A stretch of 64,000 nt of DNA, from assembly GCA_025526935.1 (NCBI GenBank), contig JAHLKD010000048.1, forward strand, positions 310,001-374,000, written 5' to 3'. The notes under the pieces are model-generated. The model saw only the letters and a program-made list of their open reading frames with translations, was not told the origin of the DNA and searched no databases. The position numbers were made by a program, and so were the translations under genes. Shown piece by piece: positions 48,917 through 59,559 of the stretch. How positions within the stretch are numbered: the stretch's first letter is position 1; every line of letters starts with the position of its first letter. Source of the DNA: Cladochytrium replicatum. Lineage: Eukaryota > Chytridiomycota > Chytridiomycetes > Cladochytriales > Cladochytriaceae.

Positions 48917-50645
48917 TTCAATTTTTTTTGAACTTAATAATATGTATTTATTTAACAACCAATACATATCGCCCGCTTTACAACCAATACATATCACCAG
49001 CTGTTGCCAAATCCAAATACAAGTGTAAAAAATACACGTAAATTGGTTGCACATGAGCTGTGCAGGAGCGGGAGACAAAACTAGCTCATAACTAAGACAG
49101 TTTGACCAAATGCAGTTAAGTGCACAAAGAACAAGAACCCACTAAGGTGTCTAAAGCAGAATGGGGACTAGTCATATAACAAAATATGGGACTGGTCGAC
49201 ATCGCCACTTAAAGTCAAAATATACAATAACATTTGAAGAGCTTGAATGACAGACTGCAAGAAAGTAATATATGTGGTATCAAGTCTCTATTGATGATGT
49301 AGGGAAGAGAGGGGAAAATGTTCCAAGAGGAAATGTTGACGTTCTTGAAATCACATCAGACATAAATGATAAGTCCAATTCTTGAAAACAGTGATGAAAT
49401 TCCAGCCATAGATTGAGCTCCACAGATCATCAAGATGTTGAACACATCCAAACTCCAATCAAGCTAAGGGTTATCTATGGACATTGATTATGAATCATCT
49501 GGAGTAGTTTCTGATCGAAACCTCCTCATCCATGTGGGATCTAGGGGCAACACTGTGATTCTCTTCTGGAGAAGAGGATTGCTGTGAAAGGAGGTCAGAA
49601 CAACATATGTGTCCCTAAGATTGTAATGTACTAACCTCCTGCAAATTATTGTCTTCAGTCTGAATTGAGGCGATAGCAACATAACACTAAGGCATATCCA
49701 AATCAACAAAAGCAGACAAGATAGAATCAGGAGCGAGAGACAAAACTAGGTCATAACCACGACAGTTTTACCAAATGCGGTTAAGTGCAGGAAGAACAAG
49801 AACCCACTGGGAGATAGCAGGGGAAGGATAAAAAGGCCGTGGTGAGAGCATATCAATTGCAATGTCAAGAGGTAAGTGGGGATCATCAGGCAGGCCCAAA
49901 TCAAAACTAGCAGACAAACTAGCACACAAATGTAAACACACAGAGACATGGGAGTGTGACACTTCAGGGGCATCACGAAAGTTCCTACAATAAGGTTGGG
50001 GGTTGGGAAACAGGCAGCCAAGCTGATATAGCAGGAACAAACAAAGACATACTGTTGGAAGATGTTGGTGGTGGAAGCAACAAAGGGTGACGAAGTTTCA
50101 AAATGCGGACAGAGACAAATGAAACTGCAAAATTCAGCAGGATTGTCCCTCGGCAAGTGTGCAAGTATAGAATCCAGCATTGCCAACAGATCAAAGGTTG
50201 CACAAACAGATCGCATCTGAGTGAGACCGACACAGAGATTGGCCAGAGATGCAACACTTGAGGGAGCAGCCACAGTATCAAGAACCTGGTCGCCCAGCAG
50301 ATGTGATCAGGAACAAGAACGGGAGCAACAACGAGGCAATTCATGTTCAGCAGGTCTTTTGGTGCTGTGGTCACGCGATCAGAAGTCTGGGTCACGTGAT
50401 TCAGCATTTTCATCCTCCCCCATATTCACATCATCAGCCCAGTGAATTGGAGAGGCAGGAGCAGAGAATGGAAGCTGTGGAACGGAATTTTCGACGGAGG
50501 AGGCACGGGGGCGTGAACAGGCCTCAAAAATCACGGTGCCACCAGAAAGTCCATCAGGGGGCACAGCGGGGGTGCGGCGGGCGGCGCAGCATGCGGCGTG
50601 TCAGGCGGCTGCACATGCAGAGCGCAGGGAGGCAGCATTGGTTTT

Positions 50646-50694
<49 letters not shown>
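48917..50694 (-). mobile_element. internally deleted, non-autonomous LINE derivative
   Basis: Sense is the minus strand. It opens with a (CT)n tract (50657-50694) and an ORF1 start-like segment (MPP..., then IHWADDVNMGEDENAESRD, about 50564-50380) comparable to MPPPSAPP and LWADEVNSPRESRDSRS of the full element. Most of ORF1 and ORF2 is missing. An ORF2 C-terminal portion (LSASFDLGLPDDPHLPLDIA) follows, then about 590 bp of unrelated sequence (49146-49732). A second ~75-bp copy of the ORF2 terminal segment (49070-49145) leads into the standard 3' UTR and a short A tract. It was probably made by template switching or recombination. Confidence 0.75.
50657..50694. repeat. (GA)n tract at the 5' end of the LINE derivative
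   Basis: An uninterrupted GA dinucleotide run ((CT)n on the element's sense strand) abuts the T-rich poly(A) junction of the next element. The same arrangement recurs at 55652-55790, so it belongs to the element's 5' end. Confidence 0.9.
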
Positions 50695-50700
<6 letters not shown>

Positions 50701-50922
50701 TACTTATTTTTTAAACAATATTAATAATTTATTTTGCACATACAATGCATAACAAAAAACAACACCAGAAGTGCCTTCAAGATGGTCATGGACCAGCACA
50801 TAGGGAAGCGCAGGAAAAGCAACAAAGCAAAACAGAGAATGTAAACTCAAACCTGTGGCTACCTGTCAGATACTAAGGTGCCAAAAAAACAGGTGAGTAT
50901 TAAATAATGAAAAAAGAAAACG

Positions 50923-53900
50923 TTAAAGATCCACAAATGCAAGGCCAAAGAGGGAGTCTGGAGGAGAAACTTCTAATGGCAGACCCATACAGTGAAGCCA
51001 AATCTTATGGAGACAACGAAAAACTAGATACCACGGTGCAAGATTCGCTGGGTTGACAATGCGAAGTGGACGAAGGCTATCAATTGCAACGTCAAGCGGA
51101 AGTTGTAAAACAGGAACAGGAACAGGAGGCAACAATAGGTCAAGACGCAAACATTCTGAAACATGAGATCTAGAGAGAGTTGCAGTGCGGCAGTGACAAC
51201 ACTGCTTGCGGGGGTGATAAAACAAACGTCCAAGGCGATACTGCAGAAGCCTCAAGATTGACGAAATAGGGAAGCATGGAGGAGCAATTGCTAGCGCATG
51301 AGGGTGTGCAGATGCAAGGGGAGCAAAGCTAGCAGCTATAGAACCATAGGCAGATGAGGGCTACTTGGTGAAAGTGATTTGCGATAACAGTCAGAAGGTT
51401 TGGGAACTACAACATTTGCAGCCGGGAAGAGGAAGTGATTGTTGAAAGGGACAGGAGAACAACGAAAGTGCTTTCCCTGGTGAAGAAAGAATGACAACAT
51501 AGAGTGAACCATATCAGGGGCATCATCATCCAGCCAACGTTGAAACATCTGAAACTGCAGATATTGAAGCCGAAACTGAAGGTCAGGAAACTTAAAAAAC
51601 AGTAAAACCCCAGCAATTGAAGTGGAAATGAAAGGCGAAGAAATCGACACACACTTTGGTGAATAAAAGTCCGAACTGGTTTGCAAACAGCAACAGAGGG
51701 AAGAATAAAATATAAACCAAATTCAAGCGTAGGTCGAATAAAAGACAAAAACAAATGACGAACCACAACCACAGAATGAGAACCAAACATCCTTGAAAAA
51801 GAAAGCAAAGCAAAAGAAGCTGCGCGCGCTTTGGCAAGTCGATGGGAAATAGTCAGTGAAACATCAAATCCAGTATCTCCAAAAAAGCAACCCAGATAAC
51901 GAAATGAAGGCTTGACAGGCAGAGTTTGACCGTGAAGAAGCAAAGGCAAATGAGCAGGAATAGGAATTTTTGAGAATCACAGACTTCAAAGGAGCAAAAG
52001 AAAAACCACGAGCTTGGGCAAACTGGTCACAAACAGAGAGAAGAACCTGCATAGCATCCAAAGTAATTGCAAACAAGGCCAAATCATCTGCAAATAAAAA
52101 AGAATTGTATCGTGGTTTGGCAGGATGAAAGAGTGTTATAGGTGGGGCAAATGGTCGGAGGAGCCCAGGTAGAGGATCAAGAAAAGTGATATAGAGAAGT
52201 GGACTGAGAACAGAACCTTGAAACAAACCTCTAAACAAATCAAAAGCATCTGAAAAACAATTTGCAACAACCACTCTGGAAGAACAAAAATCAAACAGAG
52301 ATTTCAAAACAAAAACAAATGGCAACGGTACTCCCCTAGAAAGAAGCTCAGCCCAAAGAATTGCACGATTTGTGGTGTCATAAGCTGCTTGAATATCTAA
52401 AAAACCAGCAACCCAAGGAACCTTGGCATTAGACGCACGGGAGATACATGCCTGAAGACCAAAAACACATTCCATTCCCAAGCGGTGTGACTGAAATCCC
52501 GCTTGGGCAGCATCAAGTGGGCGTTGAGACGTGATAGCAGAATAAAGATGTGGCAACAAAGCTCGCTCAAAATTTTTCGGGCAACACACGAAAGAGTAAT
52601 GGGGCGATAATTAGTAATATCACCAAGCGTACCACGTTGCTTCCAAACTGGGTGCAAAAGCCCAAGATTCCATGAAGTGGGTGTAAGACTACTGCGAAAA
52701 ATGGACTGAGAAAGTTGCAAGAACAATGGAGCAAGAATAGCTGAAATTGGGCGATAAAGTTCTGCAGGCAGACGATCATGACCCGGGGCAGACTCCAAAG
52801 GGCAGTCCCTAATAGCTAGAACAAAAGCTTCAACATCCAATGGCAGCTGAAAATCACACAGAACAATTGAAGGTGAAACTGTGTCAGCAGCTTGAGCATT
52901 GTAGACACTAGCAAAATGATCAGAATATTTGGCTAAAGACTGAGGATCAAAGTCTAAACCATTAGCTGAAGTACGAAAGTTAGCACAGCGCCGAGCATGA
53001 GACACATGTTTCAGAAGAGAAGGCACTGATGAAGAACTAGGGTCATCAAAAAAATTTGCTTTTGTCTTACGCCTGTGTGATCTCAGAGCTGATTTGAATA
53101 CTTTGTGACTATCACGTTGGCGAGTTCTTAGAAAAGGAAGAAGAGGGTCAGAAGAATTGTGGTGAAAGAGGGAATAATAGTCACGGAATGCTGAACGAGC
53201 CTTACTACGCAACAGAGCAATCTCAGGGGCAAAGGAGTGGTCGCTGGTGCTCTACGACGAGGTGTTGGTGGTCCCTAATGTCAGAACTGCTGCTTGCCTC
53301 AACAAAATCAACTATAATTTGAAATGCGGAATCAATTGCTCCCTGGGCCACTGCACGAGAAAGAGAAGTCCCCACAGGGACCTGAAGTGGTTCCAATGCT
53401 GCTGTTAGCGCCTCTGATGTTGGAGGAAGCAGAATCTTAGCAGTTTCTCTGTGCGACTTACGAATAACTTCATCCTTTAACAATCGGAGATTCCAAGAAG
53501 GTAGAGGAGGAGGCACAGTGGCCTGAGGATCTGGGCCAGCTAAAGAAAATGAACAGGTCACTGCAAAATGGTCTGAAGGATGGGGAGCCATAGACTGGGG
53601 TTGATCATGCACTAAATAAGAGGAAGCTGTCACATAAGTAGAAGCAAAAAACAAATCAATAATTGAACTCCCTAAGTGGGAACGAAAAGTTGGGCGACGA
53701 GCTGAAGAAGAAGCTGGGACAACCAATGAAAGTGAGTGGGCTGTAAAAAAAGGAAGAAGTGCTCTGGCACGGGCATTAGTAACATGATCACCAGTGCTCT
53801 GAGTTCTAAAATTGAAGTCACCCATCAAAACTACTGGTGTATCCGAATTCGAAACAAATTGAGGAAAATCAGATAATGCACCCAAACAGTCTTCCGCAGT

Positions 53901-54233
53901 CCAACGTGGGGGAAAATAAAATCCACCAATCACGACCTGACGAAACCTAAACCACAAACCAAACCCAGAAGGAACTGATGCAATCAACCTAAATTGATAA
54001 GTACTGCAACGATGTGGGTTAATAAGAAGAGCAACACCAGATGCCAAAGGAGCGTCTGGTGGAGGACGAGAATCAAACAACAAATACTCAGAAGAAACAC
54101 TGTCTAAAGTTAACTGATGAGTTTCTGTTAAAACTAAAAAATCAAGCTGATGAGTAACAAGCCAAGCAAGTAAATCTGAAAAATCCAGAGGCAAACCTCT
54201 ACAGTTGAAGGTTCCAGAACGAAAAGTCCACAT
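50923..54233 (-). pseudogene. LINE B ORF2 (APE endonuclease - reverse transcriptase), frameshifted
   Basis: Segment 54233-53223 encodes the APE endonuclease: FNCRGLPLDFSDLLAWL, LVLTETHQL, LMGDFNFRTQ and HPSDHFAVTCSFSL. Segment 53212-52397 has WKQRGTLGDITNYRPITLS, the RT fingers motif. Segment 52589-51864 has the catalytic FADDLALF (about 52100). Segments 51949-51407 and 51255-50923 hold the thumb and a C-terminal Cys/His region. The breaks at about 53215, 52500, 51900 and 51300 change frame. Inactive. Confidence 0.85.
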
Positions 54234-55642
54234 TAATTGCGAGATGTAGGTTCAGAACGCGAAGAACGGGCTAAAGAAACAGTAGCTTCAAAGTCTGCAG
54301 CAGGAAGATTAGAACGAAGATAATGAAAAACTGCAGGATCATGAGTAATTCGCAAGAGGTGAGCAAATCTTTTGTGAACAGCCTTTGCTACAGCAACTTG
54401 ACGTTGCTCAAGTGATTGAACAGACCCAGAACGAAGCTGCCCAGGGTCAAAAAGATCAACGGGCACCTCATCACCTGGAAAAATGTCCTTGCGGAGCTTG
54501 TCAGCACAGTCAGAAGTACAAATAAACTCAGCAGTGTTACGCCCAATAAAACTAATATGGCGAATGTCACGCGAAAATTGAGGGTTTCCAGAAATTCGAT
54601 TAATCAGAGTGCGGAGCTGATTAAGTGGCTGACGACTAATTTCCTTAAACCTCACAGTAGCAAAACCAGCAGCACGATCACGAACAGGCTGAGGAGGATT
54701 GATCAAAATTGGTGACTCAGCCGGGTAATCAATCACCAATCTGGGTGGCCGTAGTGATCTGCGAGATAGGGGGTCCACTCCAGCAACCACTGAGCGATAA
54801 AGGGCGGGTTGAGCATCTGCTTCGGCAGCTTCAATACGAACAATAGCATTTGATGCACGAGAGGCAAATTTTGCAGTGCTGAAAGGCCCAGGATTGCGAG
54901 TAGCAGGGGCAGGTGGCGGTCGGCTAGCACTCGCAACTTGAGCATAGGAAGGCACGGCAGAGACAGCAGCAGGAGGGCAGCTGATAGTTTCAACCAACGG
55001 AACTACAGCAATAGTCAATGCAGCAAAGAAGGCAGCCTCAGTCTCTGGTTCCAATACTGGGAGAAATTGCATTGCACGAGTGAAAGCAGACATCACTAAT
55101 GGATGAGATCCAGAAGTTTGAGCAGGGGCCAGCATATGCAGAGCATCCAAGAATCGGTCACGAGGAGTAGGCAAGGGAGAGGTAGCATGATCAGCTGCAG
55201 AGGCATTCTTCTCGACCCTGGCACGAGAGGCAGGTCGGCGAGTCGGGGGTGATTTTGATGCTCGACGTTTCCCTTTGGGATCAGCATCAGCAAGGGTAAG
55301 TGACATTTCGACTGTATCATTCATGTGAACATCAACGACACTTGCGGGGGATCTTCCTCTAATTCGAGGCGGTTCTGAAGTGGATGACGCTTGGTCACGT
55401 GATCGTGAGTCACGTGATTCGCGAGGAGAATTCACTTCATCTGCCCACAGAAAATTTTCTCCATCAAAGTTGCTGGGCTGAGAGTCAGGAATGTTTTCCT
55501 GAGGGGCGCGAGGGTGGGACACAGAGGGAGCACGGGAGCGAGCACGGCCAGAAGCGATGAAAATTTTTGAGGGGGGTGCGGCGGGCGGCACGGCATGCGG
55601 CGCGTCAGGCGGCTGCGCAGGCGGAGCGCTGGGAGGCGGCAT
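54233..55642 (-). CDS. LINE B ORF1 protein
   Basis: A 469-aa frame beginning MPPPSAPPAQPPDAP. The earlier frame through the CT tract (SLSLSL) is not counted. The N-terminal half is Pro, Ser and Arg-rich. The C-terminal half has LRTLINRISGNPQFSRDIRH and FIGRNTAEFICTSDCADKL, which has a folded, possibly nucleic-acid-binding character. ORF1 proteins of LINEs bind element RNA. The stop codon TAA overlaps the ORF2 start by one base (TAATG at 54235-54231). The frame is intact. Confidence 0.82.
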   Translation of the reverse strand: MPPPSAPPAQPPDAPHAVPPAAPPSKIFIASGRARSRAPSVSHPRAPQENIPDSQPSNFDGENFLWADEVNSPRESRDSRSRDQASSTSEPPRIRGRSPASVVDVHMNDTVEMSLTLADADPKGKRRASKSPPTRRPASRARVEKNASAADHATSPLPTPRDRFLDALHMLAPAQTSGSHPLVMSAFTRAMQFLPVLEPETEAAFFAALTIAVVPLVETISCPPAAVSAVPSYAQVASASRPPPAPATRNPGPFSTAKFASRASNAIVRIEAAEADAQPALYRSVVAGVDPLSRRSLRPPRLVIDYPAESPILINPPQPVRDRAAGFATVRFKEISRQPLNQLRTLINRISGNPQFSRDIRHISFIGRNTAEFICTSDCADKLRKDIFPGDEVPVDLFDPGQLRSGSVQSLEQRQVAVAKAVHKRFAHLLRITHDPAVFHYLRSNLPAADFEATVSLARSSRSEPTSRN

Positions 55643-55651
55643 TGATTTGTG

Positions 55652-55781
55652 AGAGAGAGAGAGAGAGAGAGAGAGAGTGAGAGAGAGTGAGAGAGAGAGT
55701 GAGAGAGAGTGAGAGAGAGTGAGAGAGAGTGAGAGAGAGAGTGAGAGAGAGTGAGAGAGAGAGTGAGAGAGAGTGAGAGAG

Positions 55782-55790
<9 letters not shown>
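55652..55790. repeat. GAGA/GAGT microsatellite at the 5' end of LINE B
   Basis: About 140 bp of (GA)n interrupted by regularly spaced GTGAGAGA variants. It would encode Ser-Leu runs on the minus strand if translated, which is not expected to be real. It lies between the LINE A poly(A) and the LINE B ORF1 start and is part of the 5' UTR. Confidence 0.9.
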
Positions 55791-55795
<5 letters not shown>

Positions 55796-55813
<18 letters not shown>

Positions 55814-58446
55814 GAACTTCATAATATGTATTTATTGTCCAACCAATACATATCACCCGCTGGTGCAAAATCCAAATACAAGTGTAAAAATACACGTAAA
55901 TTGGCAGCACATGGGGAGCCGTGCGAGCCGTAGGAAAAGTAAAATGTTTCAAAACACTAAGGCATATCCAAATCAACAAAAGCAGACAAGATACAATCAG
56001 GAGCTGGAGACAAAACTAACTCATAACCAAGACAGTTTGACCAAATGCGGTTAAGTGCACGAAGAACAAGAACCCACTGGGAAAAAGCAGGGGAAGGATA
56101 AAAAGGCCGTGGTGAAAGCATATCAATTGCAATGTCAAGAGGTAGGCGGGGATCGTCAGGCGGGCCTAAATCAAAACTAGCAGACAAACTAGCACGCAAA
56201 TGTAGACACACAGAGACATGGGCACGCGACACTTCAGGGGCATCATGACAGTTCCTACAATAAGGTCGGGGGTTTGGAAACAGGCGGCCAAGCCGATATA
56301 GCAGGAACAAACGAAGACATACTGTTGGGAGATGTTGGTGTGGGGGTAGCAACAAAGGGTGGCGAAGTTTCAAATTGCGGACAGGGGCAAACGAAACTGC
56401 AATTGGTCCATTATGCGCAACAGCTAAAGACTGAAAATGCAACATCAACGGATGAAGTGGGAGCACAACAGGCATAGGAACAATGAGATCATTGTGACAA
56501 GCGGAAAAATAAGGAGATGAACCATAACCGACTGGAGATGACCGATAGAATTGCAACACAGCAGCTGGTAACAGAGGGCTGGAATCACTAGACCAGCGAG
56601 CAAACATACGTGCCTGAAGGTACTTCAGCCTGAACTCAAAAGTAGGAATTTGCGCTAACAGCAACAAACCAACACGCGAAGTGGTATGGGCTATCGAAAA
56701 CAGACGACACAGTGCATGATAACAAAAACGCTCGAGTACCTGAAGCTGAGCAGTGGAAGGCCGAATAAGTGCTAAACCAAACTCAAGTGAAGGTCTAATA
56801 AAAGACAAAAACAACAACCTGGCAACACGAGGAGCAGACCCACCAAAGTACGAGACATAAGGTGCAAAAAGATACAATGAGGCACGAGCTTTCTCTAAGC
56901 GATGATCAATAGTTGCAGCAAGATCAAACCCTTCAATAGTAAAATAGTGACCAAGGTATCTAAATGAAACCTCTACAGGGAGGGCAGAGCCATGAAGCTT
57001 CAAGGGGGTGGGTAACCGTTGAGAAGATAACACAGCACACTTTGAAGGTGAAAACACAAAATGAGAAGCTAAAGCAAAATCTTCACAAATTTTCAATGCA
57101 CGTTGGGCCTGCTCAGGGGTGGTAGAAAACAAAGCTATGTCATCAGCAAAAAACAACGAATTGAAAACAGGAGTGTTATAAGAAAACCTAGCAAGATGAG
57201 AAGATTCACGACGAAGGAGCTGTGCTAAAGGATTGATGAAAACTGAGTACAAGAACGGAGACAAAACAGAACCTTGAAAAAGACCTCGTGGAAGCGAAAA
57301 CAAATCAGAAGAACGATTCTCTATAACAACCTGAGAAGAACAACGATCAAACATACTCATCAAAACAGAGATCAAATGGTTTGGAATTCTGGGAAATTGA
57401 CGAAGACGTTCCCACAAAAGAGGCCTATGCACAGTATCATACGCTGCTTTAATATCTAAGAAAGTAACACAATAAGGCAGAGCAGTGCGGGAAGCCCGTC
57501 GAAGGGTAGCATCTAATGCAAAAACACACTCAACACCTGAACGATTGGCCTGGAAACCAGCTTGGGCGGGATCAAGTTTACCAACATGAGCTACAAGCAT
57601 AGGAAGCAGGGTACGCTCAAAGATTTTTCTATCAACATTGGTTAAAGTAATGGGGCGGTACTGACTAATATCACCAATGGAGCCCTTATTCTTCCAAACA
57701 GGTAACAACAAGCCAGCATTCCAGGCAGAGGGCGACAAACCTGAACGGAAAATAGCGTTTGAAAGTTGAACAAAAAGGATAGCAACATCAGAAGCTAACG
57801 GCTTAAATAACTCAGCTGGAATATGGTTTGAGCCAGGAGCAGAGTTGTTTGGGGAAGAACGAATAGCACAAACAAAGTCACTAACACTAACTGACACAGA
57901 ATCATTCAGCGCATGTAGACGAACGTGTTCTGCACTGGCAGAGGATTGTGCAAACTGAGTCTGATAAACGGAGGCAAAGTGATTGCGATAATGAGATAAA
58001 GAGGAAGGATCAGACAATAAACCACTTGCAGCTGAGCGCCGTTGATGACACCTACGCGCGGTGGAAAGAACTTTGCTAACCTCGGTTAAAGAACTAGGAG
58101 AAGAACTAAACATATTGTCGCCAGAAGCCTCTCGAGCTCGCTGAGAAAGAGACCAAGTACGAAAAGCTTTGACACGCTCACGCGATAGCTGGTCACGCTC
58201 CAAGCGGCAATACTCAACTAAACCAGGATCAGGATCATCACAGGAAGAAACAGCTAAATAGTGCTTATGAGCAAGTAAGTAGCTCCGTCGCAAGGCCACT
58301 AAATGCGGTGGCAACAATGGCAGGGCAGGGCGATGGCGAACTAAACTGGGGGGTCCAATGACACAAGCAGCACATGAAGTAACAAAGGACAAAATAATAT
58401 CCAATGCAGAGTCAATACATCCCTGTGCAACATCCACAGACATTAA
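55796..58446 (-). mobile_element. non-LTR retrotransposon (LINE A), 5'-truncated, intact RT end
   Basis: Sense is the minus strand. A T23 tract at 55796-55815 is the poly(A). A ~140-bp 3' UTR (GGATTTTGCACCAGCGGG, ATATGTATTGGTTGG) precedes it. Homology to LINE B starts at VDVAQGCIDSALDII (against AVAQGAIDSAFQIIV), so the copy is cut off near 58446 and lacks ORF1 and APE. The ORF2 remainder is uninterrupted, suggesting recent insertion. Confidence 0.9.
55957..58446 (-). CDS. LINE A ORF2 remainder: reverse transcriptase and C-terminal domain
   Basis: One open frame of about 830 codons within the element. RT blocks are WKNKGSIGDISQYRPITLT (about 57680), LDPAQAGFQANRSGVECVFA, FLDIKAAYDTVHRPLLWE, LFQGSVLSPFLYSVFINPLA and the catalytic FADDIALFS (about 57140). 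Then come FRYLGHYF and KARASLYLFAP, and a Cys/His segment CRNCHDAPEVSRAHVSVCLH. The open frame extends upstream to 58527, but the first ~27 codons lie outside the LINE in flanking DNA. It cannot cut DNA itself without APE. Confidence 0.88.
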   Translation of the reverse strand, partial: LMSVDVAQGCIDSALDIILSFVTSCAACVIGPPSLVRHRPALPLLPPHLVALRRSYLLAHKHYLAVSSCDDPDPGLVEYCRLERDQLSRERVKAFRTWSLSQRAREASGDNMFSSSPSSLTEVSKVLSTARRCHQRRSAASGLLSDPSSLSHYRNHFASVYQTQFAQSSASAEHVRLHALNDSVSVSVSDFVCAIRSSPNNSAPGSNHIPAELFKPLASDVAILFVQLSNAIFRSGLSPSAWNAGLLLPVWKNKGSIGDISQYRPITLTNVDRKIFERTLLPMLVAHVGKLDPAQAGFQANRSGVECVFALDATLRRASRTALPYCVTFLDIKAAYDTVHRPLLWERLRQFPRIPNHLISVLMSMFDRCSSQVVIENRSSDLFSLPRGLFQGSVLSPFLYSVFINPLAQLLRRESSHLARFSYNTPVFNSLFFADDIALFSTTPEQAQRALKICEDFALASHFVFSPSKCAVLSSQRLPTPLKLHGSALPVEVSFRYLGHYFTIEGFDLAATIDHRLEKARASLYLFAPYVSYFGGSAPRVARLLFLSFIRPSLEFGLALIRPSTAQLQVLERFCYHALCRLFSIAHTTSRVGLLLLAQIPTFEFRLKYLQARMFARWSSDSSPLLPAAVLQFYRSSPVGYGSSPYFSACHNDLIVPMPVVLPLHPLMLHFQSLAVAHNGPIAVSFAPVRNLKLRHPLLLPPHQHLPTVCLRLFLLYRLGRLFPNPRPYCRNCHDAPEVSRAHVSVCLHLRASLSASFDLGPPDDPRLPLDIAIDMLSPRPFYPSPAFSQWVLVLRALNRIWSNCLGYELVLSPAPDCILSAFVDLDMP

Positions 58447-58625
58447 GGATCGGCGGGTTTTAGGGTCTCTCGGGTCGGGTCCGGGTCCATTGACTAAATG
58501 TACCCGACCCGAGTGCCGGGTTTTCATGGAAAATTTTCGGGTCGGATCCGGGTCGGGTATCGGGTCCAGTAGGAAAACCCTTCTCGGGTCAAAAGTCAGA
58601 CCCGAGTAAAACCCGATGTGATAGA
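58447..58625. repeat. GGGTC/GACCC-rich foldback segment
   Basis: Clusters of CGGGTCGGGTC and CGGGTCGGGTAT occur with the inverse ACCCGACCCGAG in between, so the strand can fold back on itself. It lies between the truncated LINE A and the hAT repeat array and matches neither. Such pentamer runs are found at the ends of some DNA transposons, so it may be a remnant terminus. Confidence 0.6.
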
Positions 58626-58639
58626 GAATCTAAAACGAA

Positions 58640-59515
58640 GCTATTGTTCTTTCTGTCCACGCGGACACTTTCCAAGAAGACGCAATATAAGTTTTGTATG
58701 TATCAAACAATTTTGCATCACAACGGACATCGAGGCATGTATTTTCTGTCCACCCGGACACTTTCTCAACTCATTGACGTACTTCAGTTATCTCTACCCA
58801 ATACAACTAACCTCTCTATCAATGTTACTAGCAATAAGATTCTGTCCACCCGGACACTTTCTTAACTCATTGACGGTACTTGAGTGATCTCTATCAAGTA
58901 CAACTAACATCTCTATCAATGTTACTAGCAATAAAATTATGTCCACCCGGACACTTTCTCAACTCATTGACGGTACTTCAGTGATCTCTATCAAGTACAG
59001 CTAACCTCTCTATCAATGTTACTAGCAATAAGATTCTGTCCACCCGGACACTTTCTTAACTCATTGACGGTACTTGAGTGATCTCTATCAAGTACAAACT
59101 AACATCTCTATCAATGTTACTAGCAATAAGATTCTGTCCACCCGGACACTTTCTCAACTCATTGACGTACTTCAGTTATCTCTACCCAATACAGCTAACC
59201 TCTCTATCAATGTTACTAGCAATAGGATTCTGTCCACCCGGACACTTTCTCAACTCATTGACGTACTTCAGTTATCTCTACCCAATACAGCTAACCTCTC
59301 TATCAATGTTACTAGCAATAGGATTCTGTCCACCCGGACACTTTCTCAACTCATTGACGTACTTCAGTTATCTCTACCCAGTACAACTAACCTCTATCAA
59401 TGTTACTAGCAATACGATTCTGTCCACCCGGACACTTTCCAAGAAGTCACAACGGAAGTTCTGTAACAAACAATTTCTACCACGACAGACCTCGAGAGCT
59501 GTGCTTTCTGTGCAC
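58640..59515. repeat. left subterminal array of ~97-bp repeats of the hAT element
   Basis: Nine units spaced 94-98 bp start at GTCC positions 58652, 58748, 58844, 58941, 59038, 59136, 59232, 59328 and 59422. Each has the core TGTCCACCCGGACA, itself an inverted repeat (TGTCC/GGACA around four bases), then CTTTCTCAACTCATTGACG. The first and last units differ from the inner seven: CTTTCCAAGAAG follows the core and a shared AACAATTT block comes later. So the array is bounded by two type-B units. Open frames in it are by-products. Confidence 0.93.
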
Positions 59516-59559
59516 CTGGACATTAGAGTCGGTAACGTTCCAGCCACACCACAGCAAAA

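Larger units (their letters stand above)
50695..55790 (-). mobile_element. non-LTR retrotransposon (LINE B), near full length, ORF2 broken
   Basis: Sense is the minus strand. In order: a (CT)n-rich 5' UTR (55790-55652), ORF1 (55642-54233), ORF2 (54233 to about 50923) with APE endonuclease and reverse transcriptase, a 3' UTR, and an A-rich tail at about 50700-50720. It is about 5.1 kb, a normal length for such elements. ORF2 changes frame at least four times, so this copy is dead. Its 3' UTR differs from that of LINE A, so it is a distinct subfamily. LINE A sits directly against its 5' end, and the derivative at 48.9-50.7 kb against its 3' end. Confidence 0.88.

Noticed and set aside
55652-55822. 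Coding extension of LINE ORF1 through the CT tract (Ser-Leu repeats)
   Set aside because: The frame is open only because the dinucleotide repeat has no stop. The matching start (MPP...) in the derivative copy lies just after the CT tract.
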